NCBI GenBank assembly: GCA_016302525.1
Contig: JAEDNJ010000043.1
Span: forward strand, 1-10,634
Reading direction: 5' to 3'
DNA: 10,634 nucleotides
Source of the DNA: Phascolarctobacterium sp.
GTDB taxonomy: Bacteria > Bacillota > Negativicutes > Acidaminococcales > Acidaminococcaceae
Part shown: piece by piece, positions 6,159 through 10,634 of the stretch
Layout of the letters: the number at the start of each line of letters is the position of its first letter
Position numbering within the stretch: the first letter of the stretch is position 1
Notes under the pieces: model-generated
Told to the model about the DNA's origin: nothing
Seen by the model: the letters and a program-made list of their open reading frames with translations, nothing else
Database searches by the model: none
Translations under genes and position numbers: made by a program

Positions 6159-7223
6159 TTATCTTTTAGTATTAAACCAGGCAATAGCCGTGACAACAGC
6201 TATACCGAGCACGACAGCAATTTGTCCGTTCAGCGTGGGACCAGCAGCACTAGAGGCCAGGCCAAAATTATGACAAAAGGCAGCGCCAACAATGAGGCCC
6301 AAAATCGTGAGGGCGCTATCGGAATTGCCCTCGCCAGCCAGCACCAGCTGACGCATGGGGCAGCCGCCTAAAAGCACGCAGGCAAAGCCAGCCAAAAACA
6401 GTCCCAAGACATTCCATAAAGCATCATTATGGGCAATAGGCTGGCCCGCAAAGCCCAGCTTAATAAAGGCAGAGCCCGTCACAGCGCCTAAAAGCATATT
6501 GCAAAGAAGGGCAGCTACTACCAGAGAGCCAAAGCCCCACAGCATTTTTGTTTCCTTAAAGAGGACAAAGTCTCTAATGCCAGCAATCATGCAAAAGCGG
6601 GTGCGTTGAGCCAGAGCGCCCACAGCCAGACCAGCCAACAGGCTGATAGCAACAGCAGCGTGCTTGGAGCCAGGACCAGCAGCACTAAAGCGAATAAAGG
6701 CAGGGCCTAGGGTCACCAGGACCAGCAGCACCACAGCCAGAGCGGGCATAAGACCGCCCTCTACCGGAGTAAGCTTATAGGTACGCTTGAGGCTATAGCC
6801 TCGATTGAGGAAAAAGATACCGGCCACAATGCCGCCGACAAAGCCCACAAGACCTACCAGCGCATTGAGATCACCGCCAGCAATGCGCAGCAGCATACGG
6901 AAGGGACAGCCGAGGAACATCAGGCAACCAACCATAGCAAAAAAGCCCAGCACAAAACGCGTAAAGGGAGCACTGCCGCCCCGCGGTGCGAATTCCTTAT
7001 GCACAAGGGCAGCCACAAAGGCACCCAAGATTAAACCGCTTATTTCCGGACGGATATACTGCACCACCTTCGCAGCGTGCAAACCCAAACCGCCAGCAGT
7101 ATCTCTTAAAAAGCAGGCTATACAAAAGCCCATGTTCGCAGGATTGCCAAAATACACCAGCAGTGAAGCAATTATGCCTACAACCGCTCCTGCACCGATA
7201 ATTGTCATTTGTTCATTTTTCAC
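6159..7223 (-). CDS. yedE: YedE/FdhT-type selenium-metabolism membrane protein (YeeE/YedE family)
   Basis: 354-residue integral membrane protein with about ten hydrophobic segments and two internally similar halves. It belongs to the YeeE/YedE (DUF395) family, whose member YeeE transports thiosulfate. The YedE branch is associated with selenium use and proposed to move a selenium species. Conserved Cys sit in paired contexts: MGFCIAC (Cys34, Cys37), LGCPFRMLLRIAGGD (Cys106) in the first half, and RTRFCMIAGIRD (Cys211), GGCPMRQLVLAGEG (Cys288) in the second. The start is GTG at 7223, supported by AAGGGAGG (7238-7231) with 7-base spacing. It is first in the operon, has its own promoter candidate and a structured-looking leader, and is followed at 12 bases by its likely TusA-like partner. 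The transported species is unproven. Confidence 0.93.
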   Translation of the reverse strand: MKNEQMTIIGAGAVVGIIASLLVYFGNPANMGFCIACFLRDTAGGLGLHAAKVVQYIRPEISGLILGAFVAALVHKEFAPRGGSAPFTRFVLGFFAMVGCLMFLGCPFRMLLRIAGGDLNALVGLVGFVGGIVAGIFFLNRGYSLKRTYKLTPVEGGLMPALAVVLLVLVTLGPAFIRFSAAGPGSKHAAVAISLLAGLAVGALAQRTRFCMIAGIRDFVLFKETKMLWGFGSLVVAALLCNMLLGAVTGSAFIKLGFAGQPIAHNDALWNVLGLFLAGFACVLLGGCPMRQLVLAGEGNSDSALTILGLIVGAAFCHNFGLASSAAGPTLNGQIAVVLGIAVVTAIAWFNTKR

Positions 7224-7241
7224 AACACAACCTCCCTTAAT

Positions 7242-7328
7242 AAGCTTCCTAATTTTTGTCTGACCGTTTTACAGTTAGCCCATAGCTCAGCTAACGGCTT
7301 AAGGCGTGTCACAATGCTTAAGAAGCTT
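7242..7328 (-). promoter_or_regulatory. Candidate structured mRNA leader of yedE
   Basis: The minus-strand RNA can pair AAGCUUCUUAA (7328-7318) with UUAGGAAGCUU (7252-7242), giving 11 bp with one G-U. This encloses 65 bases that hold two mutually exclusive hairpins. One is GTTAGC with GCTAAC (minus 7296-7291 and 7280-7275). The other is CCGTT with AACGG (ending near 7264). The outer helix starts about where the transcript should begin and ends 3 bases before the ribosome-binding site. No U-run follows, so it is not a simple terminator. No known riboswitch consensus was recognised. Confidence 0.4.
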
Positions 7329-7332
7329 TTAC

Positions 7333-7367
7333 ATTATACAGTTATCTTATAGTATAACATTGTTATA
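7333..7367 (-). promoter_or_regulatory. Candidate yedE promoter with palindromic operator
   Basis: On the minus strand a consensus -10 TATAAT lies at 7338-7333, giving a predicted start near 7326. There is no good TTGACA. Instead a perfect palindrome TATAACA-T-TGTTATA covers 7353-7367, where the -35 region would be. A weak -35 replaced by an inverted repeat suggests control by a dimeric regulator. The regulator is not identified. The half-site does not cleanly match PerR, Fur or MntR boxes. Confidence 0.5.
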
Positions 7368-7409
7368 ATTTTTAAGCTAGCAATATTTAGCAAGCACATT
7401 TGCTCTTAA

Positions 7410-7581
7410 GCATTTTCAAATCAGCATTTGCTAGTTTCTGCTTAGCTTCTTTAACTTTATACACTCACCATTAATTATGCTCATATTTGCCCGCTTATAA
7501 TTTACAACCACCTTACCATCAGCAATTTTCAAATCAGCCTTTGCTAATATCTGCTTAGCTTCTTTAAATGCCTACGCTCAC
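7410..7581. repeat. Pair of ~60-bp direct repeats, possible decayed coding DNA
   Basis: Copies at 7410-7468 and 7522-7581 are about 85% identical, sharing TTTTCAAATCAGC, TTTGCTA and TCTGCTTAGCTTCTTTAA. On the minus strand both translate in the same relative frame to similar peptides: FKEAKQILAKADLKI and VKEAKQKLANADLKM. The first continues through KVVVNYKRANMSI before a stop, but the two lie 112 bases apart and so out of frame with each other. This looks like a small duplicated gene fragment that has decayed. I recognise no family. It accounts for most of the gap between the yedE promoter and the desulfurase promoter. Confidence 0.65.
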
Positions 7582-7637
7582 TATATGCTTTGGCGCTGTC
7601 ATTTACTCATAATTTATAAACACATTTTATCCAGCTA

Positions 7638-7646
7638 TGATATAAT
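7638..7646 (+). promoter_or_regulatory. Extended -10 promoter of the desulfurase gene
   Basis: TGATATAAT is a perfect extended -10 (TGnTATAAT). It needs no strong -35, and none is seen. The predicted start is near 7653, leaving a leader of about 27 bases with GAGG 6 bases before the ATG at 7680. Confidence 0.65.
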
Positions 7647-7679
7647 AGAAGAAAACCGTAATCATCTGCGAGGACAACT

Positions 7680-8840
7680 ATGAGTATTTACTTAGACAAC
7701 GCCAGCACCAGCTTCCCTAAGCCAGTCTGCGTGGCAAAAGCCGTTTATCAATATCTGAGCCAGGAGGGCTATAACATCAACCGTGGTACGGCTACAGGGG
7801 CAAGCTCTGTAGCGGCACAGGTTTTTGCTGCCCGTCAGCTGCTCTGTGAGCTGTTTCACGCTGAGGACTGTAAGAATGTAGTATTTACCAAAAATGTCAC
7901 TGAAGCTCTCAATGTCGTTATCAAGGGTCTGCTCAAGCCGGGGGACCATGTGCTAGTTTCAGCCATGGAGCACAATGCCGTTATGCGGCCCCTAGTAAAG
8001 CTTAGCTCTCAGGGCATTAGCTTTAGCCGTATCCCCTGTAATGCAGAAGGGCTTATGGACTGCACGCAACTACAGCACTACCTCAAGCCGAACACCAAGG
8101 CCGTTATTATAACCCACGCCAGCAATGTCTGCGGCACCCTGCTGCCTATAGCAGGAGTAGCAGAGTTTTGCCAGCAGCATGGTCTGCACTTTATTCTCGA
8201 CACTGCCCAAACTGCCGGATTATTTCCCATCGATATGCAAAGGCTCGGCCTTGCTGCCCTCTGCTTTACGGGGCACAAGGGGCTTTTAGGACCTCAGGGC
8301 ATTGGCGGCTTCATTCTTAGAGAAGACATTATAGGCGAGCTCAGCCCACTCATAGCTGGCGGCACGGGCAGCCTGAGCCATACAGAAAACATTCCCCTCT
8401 TTATGCCCGACCGCTTCGAGGCGGGAACGCTGAACCTCCCCGGTATCATCGGCCTCAAGGCGGCCTTAGAGTGGCTTAACGAGCAGGGCATGGATAGCCT
8501 GCGCGAGCGAGAGCTAGAGCTGACCCATTATTTTCTGCAGGGCCTAGAGCCGCTAGAGCAGCAGGGCCTCTTGCGCGTAGTAGGTACTAAGGATATGACG
8601 AAAAGGACGAGCGTTGTCTCTATTACGACAGAGCGCCTGGACCTAGCGGAGCTAGCCTACGAGCTAGATGCGACCTACGGCATTGCTACGCGCGTAGGAC
8701 TGCACTGCGCTCCTAACGCTCACAAGACCCTCGGTACCTATCCTACAGGCACGCTACGCTTTTCCTTTGGGTTTCATAATACCAAGGATGAGCTAACTAT
8801 AGCACTAAAAGCACTAGAAAGCATACTAAGCAAACAATAA
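7680..8840 (+). CDS. Class V aminotransferase, EF2568-type cysteine desulfurase
   Basis: 386-residue PLP enzyme of the NifS/SufS fold, which takes sulfur (or selenium from selenocysteine) off the amino acid onto an active Cys. It opens with YLDNASTSFPKP (4-15), characteristic of the EF2568 subgroup found in selenium gene clusters. Visible active-site features are MEHNAV (His98), THASNVCG (145-152), LDTAQT (Asp174, Gln177), TGHKGLLGPQG with PLP Lys200, and GLHCAPNAHKTLGT with probable catalytic Cys343, then TLRFSFGFHNT. Full length, good GAGG at the ATG. It is divergent from yedE. A role in supplying persulfide or selenide to SelD via the TusA-like and DUF3343 carriers is inferred from context. 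A general Fe-S or sulfur role is the alternative. Confidence 0.93.
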   Translation: MSIYLDNASTSFPKPVCVAKAVYQYLSQEGYNINRGTATGASSVAAQVFAARQLLCELFHAEDCKNVVFTKNVTEALNVVIKGLLKPGDHVLVSAMEHNAVMRPLVKLSSQGISFSRIPCNAEGLMDCTQLQHYLKPNTKAVIITHASNVCGTLLPIAGVAEFCQQHGLHFILDTAQTAGLFPIDMQRLGLAALCFTGHKGLLGPQGIGGFILREDIIGELSPLIAGGTGSLSHTENIPLFMPDRFEAGTLNLPGIIGLKAALEWLNEQGMDSLRERELELTHYFLQGLEPLEQQGLLRVVGTKDMTKRTSVVSITTERLDLAELAYELDATYGIATRVGLHCAPNAHKTLGTYPTGTLRFSFGFHNTKDELTIALKALESILSKQ

Positions 8841-8864
8841 AAACGAGGGCGCCTAGCACCCCCG
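8839..8864 (-). terminator. Rho-independent terminator of the DtxR-type regulator gene
   Basis: The minus-strand RNA from 8864 to 8844 folds into a 9-pair stem with a 3-base loop (8855-8853), followed by UUUUU at 8843-8839. Two pairs that are A-C mismatches in plus-strand RNA become G-U wobbles in minus-strand RNA, so the hairpin favours the minus direction. The U-run overlaps the TAA of the convergent desulfurase gene. It may also act weakly on plus-strand transcripts. Confidence 0.75.
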
Positions 8865-8910
8865 CCTTTAAAAGCTTTCTTTATAAAAATTAGTCTGCTT
8901 AGTATTATCC

Positions 8911-9273
8911 TTATTTTAATAAAGCCTTAATACCAGCAAAGGTTTCAGGACTAATAATGTGCTCGATACGGCAGGCATCCCTTTCGGCAATTTCCATCTC
9001 CACGCCCAAATTCTCATGGATGAAGCGCGTGAGGGTAACATGGCGGTCATACACTGCCATAGCCTTCTTTTGGCCCTCCTTGGTCAGCACAATGCGACCA
9101 TCAGCCTCCATAATAATATAGTTATCGCGCTTTAAAATACTCATGGCACGGCTAACACTAGCCTTGGTAAATTCCATCTCATTGGCAATATCTATGGAGC
9201 GCACGCTGCCATTGCGCTTGGTCAGCACCAGGATTGTCTCCAAATAATTCTCGCCAGATTCCAGCAAGGACAT
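8911..9273 (-). CDS. DtxR/MntR-family metal-dependent transcriptional regulator, short form
   Basis: 120-residue DNA-binding repressor-type protein. Residues 7-65 are a winged helix of the DtxR type (GENYLETILVL, then VRSIDIANEM, TKASVSRAMSILKRDNYI and GRIVLTKEG). The C-terminal part, VYDRHVTLTRFI (74-85) and DACRIEHIIS (99-108), is the dimer and metal domain. It stops soon after that domain, so there is no SH3-like third domain. Likely metal ligands are Glu12, His78, Cys101, Glu104 and His105. The Cys matches DtxR/IdeR Cys102 rather than the Glu of B. subtilis MntR, and Asn9 replaces MntR Asp8, so iron or manganese cannot be decided. The ATG at 9273 is chosen because GGGAGG is 5 bases upstream. 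An upstream extension to 9378 would swallow that site. Convergent with the desulfurase gene, divergent from the methyltransferase gene. Confidence 0.92.
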   Translation of the reverse strand: MSLLESGENYLETILVLTKRNGSVRSIDIANEMEFTKASVSRAMSILKRDNYIIMEADGRIVLTKEGQKKAMAVYDRHVTLTRFIHENLGVEMEIAERDACRIEHIISPETFAGIKALLK

Positions 9274-9278
9274 TTTTA

Positions 9279-9284
9279 CCTCCC
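9279..9284 (-). promoter_or_regulatory. Ribosome-binding site deciding the regulator start
   Basis: GGGAGG on the minus strand, 5 bases before the ATG at 9273. It rules out the longer 155-codon reading frame from 9378, whose extra 35 residues do not resemble the DtxR family. Confidence 0.8.
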
Positions 9285-9348
9285 ATCCCCGCCTTGTTGT
9301 TCGCTTAATAGGACAAAACAGTATCCTTAAGGCGGCAAATGCTGTATA

Positions 9349-9378
9349 ATCATAGGGTGTAGGCTCGACCTTGGCCAA
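9349..9378 (-). promoter_or_regulatory. Candidate promoter of the DtxR-type regulator gene
   Basis: On the minus strand TTGGCC (9378-9373) and TATGAT (9354-9349) are separated by 18 bases. Each is a partial match to consensus (4/6 and 5/6). The -35 element lies within a 10-bp palindrome CTTGGCCAAG (9370-9379), and CCTTAAGG occurs just downstream (9325-9332 region), so operator overlap is possible. Confidence 0.35.
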
Positions 9379-9382
9379 GCCA

Positions 9383-9476
9383 TTGGTTAGCTAAAGTAAA
9401 CATAAGCCCTAGGTTCGTCAAAACCAGCTTTTGTTAACCCAGTTCACGAGTTTGACAAGGACCATTTTTGCTAACC
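9383..9476. promoter_or_regulatory. Three DtxR-box-like half-sites between divergent genes
   Basis: GGTTAGC at 9385-9391 (within TTGGTTAGCTAAAGTAA), GTTAACC at 9433-9439 and GCTAACC at 9470-9476 are the same element in opposite or same orientation. They resemble the AGGTTAG/CTAACCT half-site known for DtxR/IdeR. The last two sit in a degenerate direct repeat (ACCA, T-run, G, YTAACC) about 37 bases apart. A hairpin GGTT...CAAAA/TTTTG...AACC occupies 9412-9439. The adjacent DtxR-type gene makes autoregulation a reasonable guess. Confidence 0.3.
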
Positions 9477-9531
9477 TTCTATAAAATTTATTGTATCATA
9501 ATTTGCGATTAATGCAAGGAGAAAATTAAGT

Positions 9532-10608
9532 ATGTTAGATTTTCTGCAGGAAACAACCAGTGTTTGGCAAATCCTTAAAAATACAAAAAAGCCCATTATC
9601 CTTTACGGTATGGGCAATGGTGCAGATAAAATTATTGATTGGTGCGAGGCCAACTCCGTGAAGGTGGCTGGCATTTTTGCAACGGATGAATTTGTGCGCT
9701 ACCAGAGCTTTCGTGGCCTGGTCGTACAAAAATACAGTGATATTATCGAGCAGTTTGGTAAGGATATTCTTATTGTAATTGCCTTTGCCAGCGAAAGGCC
9801 AGAGGTGCTGGCCCGCTTCAAAGAGCTTAGCAGCCTGCACGAAACAGTAGCTCCCCATCTGCCCCTGTTTAACGAGCCTCCTGAGGAGCTGGTCAGCAAG
9901 AGCTGGCTAGAAAAATACGCAGCAGAGCTAGAGCAGGTTTATGCCCTGCTGGCAGATGAACAATCCCGCAAGGCTTTTGCCGCTATTCTAAATTACAAGC
10001 TGAGCGGTAAGCTGAGCTATCTTTTTGCCTACGAAACCCAGCGCCGCGAGGATTTACAAGAGCTGTTTTGCTGGCAAGAAATCAGCAGCTACTTAGACCT
10101 GGGCGCCTATAATGGCGATACGGTCGAGGAATTTCTAAGCCTTGCTCATCATCCCCAAACAATTATCGCCGTCGAGCCCGACCGTCGCAACTGCCGCAAG
10201 CTCAGGGCAGCAGCTCAGGCCAAAGAGCAGAGCTGGGAAATTCACGAATGTGGCATTTGGAGCGAGGCAGCAGAGCTTTCCTTCTCGGACAGCGGCGGCC
10301 GCCAATCCAGCTTCTGCAGCAGTCCTAAAAATACGGTCAGGGTTGACACTATAGATAATATAGTAGGAAAAAGAAAAATCGACTACATCAAAATGGATGT
10401 AGAGGGAGCAGAAAAGCAGGCTCTCGCAGGCGGTAGAGCAACCATCACCGAGCAAAGACCGCAAATGTTTATCGCCGCCTATCACTATGACAACGACTTA
10501 TGGCAGCTACCCCTGCTTATCAAGGAGCTAGTACCAGAGTACAAGCTCTATCTGCGCAAGCATCCCTATGTCCCCTGCTGGGAAATTAACTATATTGTAA
10601 GGCTCTAG
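9532..10608 (+). CDS. FkbM-family methyltransferase with N-terminal Rossmann-like domain
   Basis: 358-residue cytoplasmic protein with two parts. Residues 20-115 look like a nucleotide-sugar or CoA-binding Rossmann fold (PIILYGMGNGADKIIDWC, then VKVAGIFATD and ILIVIAFAS). Residues about 185-325 are an FkbM-type SAM-dependent methyltransferase: SYLDLGAYNGDTVEEFL (186-202, SAM-binding motif I), IIAVEPDRRN (211-220), VDTIDNI (271-277) and IDYIKMDVEGAEKQALAGG (283-301). Such two-domain FkbM proteins often modify surface polysaccharide or glycan, but the substrate here is unknown. AGGAG lies about 10 bases before the ATG. No selenium link is visible, and only the shared upstream region ties it to the regulator gene. 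The start is consistent with the domain. Confidence 0.9.
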   Translation: MLDFLQETTSVWQILKNTKKPIILYGMGNGADKIIDWCEANSVKVAGIFATDEFVRYQSFRGLVVQKYSDIIEQFGKDILIVIAFASERPEVLARFKELSSLHETVAPHLPLFNEPPEELVSKSWLEKYAAELEQVYALLADEQSRKAFAAILNYKLSGKLSYLFAYETQRREDLQELFCWQEISSYLDLGAYNGDTVEEFLSLAHHPQTIIAVEPDRRNCRKLRAAAQAKEQSWEIHECGIWSEAAELSFSDSGGRQSSFCSSPKNTVRVDTIDNIVGKRKIDYIKMDVEGAEKQALAGGRATITEQRPQMFIAAYHYDNDLWQLPLLIKELVPEYKLYLRKHPYVPCWEINYIVRL

Positions 10609-10634
10609 GTATTTTGAAAAACTATACCTAAGCC
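10601..10634 (+). terminator. Hairpin after the methyltransferase gene, cut by window end
   Basis: GGCT plus TAGGTAT (10601-10612, one bulged C) pairs with ATACCTA plus AGCC (10624-10634), giving 11 bp around an 11-base loop and overlapping the TAG stop. A following U-run would lie beyond the window, so terminator function is not confirmed. Confidence 0.45.

Noticed and set aside
6805..7263. 152-codon plus-strand frame antisense to yedE
   Set aside because: Shadow frame rich in Pro, Lys and Arg, as expected opposite a membrane-protein gene.
9274..9378. N-terminal extension of the DtxR-type regulator
   Set aside because: Extra 35 residues do not match the family, and a strong GGGAGG precedes the internal ATG.
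9452..9457. TTGACA as the -35 of the methyltransferase gene
   Set aside because: The nearest good -10 (TATAAA at 9480-9485) is 22 bases away, too far for a standard promoter.
1..10634. Frequent CTAG tetranucleotides
   Set aside because: A hand count gives just over 40, close to random expectation; it only shows the site is not depleted here.

Overview
This looks like a chromosomal segment from an anaerobic Firmicute, plausibly of the Negativicutes. That guess rests on gene content and roughly 50% G+C, and no marker gene fixes the taxon. The theme is selenium. Eight genes on the minus strand between 7223 and 238 move, activate and use selenium for a labile-selenium molybdenum hydroxylase. The set matches the 'orphan SelD' genome context of selD with yqeB and yqeC. 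No selA, selB or tRNA-Sec lies in the window, so a Sec pathway elsewhere in the genome cannot be excluded.

Layout from left to right: 1-212 resembles one end of an IS21-type insertion sequence, with five degenerate tandem terminal repeats and a start codon with ribosome-binding site reading off the left edge. Next, on the minus strand and listed in transcription order from 7223, come the YedE membrane transporter, a TusA-like carrier, a DUF3343 small protein, SelD (selenophosphate synthetase), YqeC, YqeB, an XdhC-type maturation factor and an NCS2 nucleobase (probably xanthine/urate) permease. A plausible reading is that selenium enters or is retained through YedE, is passed on by the TusA-like and DUF3343 proteins, and is phosphorylated by SelD. 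YqeC, YqeB and XdhC would then put it into the cofactor of a purine or xanthine hydroxylase fed by the permease. The hydroxylase subunits are not in the window.

A divergent 456-base gap (7224-7679) separates yedE from a plus-strand class V aminotransferase of the EF2568 cysteine desulfurase type, a likely source of persulfide or selenide sulfur/selenium chemistry. The gap holds a candidate yedE promoter with a perfect 15-bp palindrome over its -35 region, a leader that can close an 11-bp helix around an inner hairpin, an extended -10 promoter for the desulfurase, and a duplicated stretch that looks like decayed coding DNA. Convergent to the desulfurase is a short DtxR/MntR-type regulator, whose terminator overlaps the desulfurase stop codon. 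Divergent from the regulator is a FkbM-type methyltransferase with an N-terminal Rossmann-like domain. It is probably unrelated to selenium.

The least expected structure is a recurring pattern in the gaps of the selenium operon. Degenerate copies of the 3' end of the preceding gene lie just downstream of both yqeC and the DUF3343 gene, and a third coding-like duplication lies upstream of yedE.
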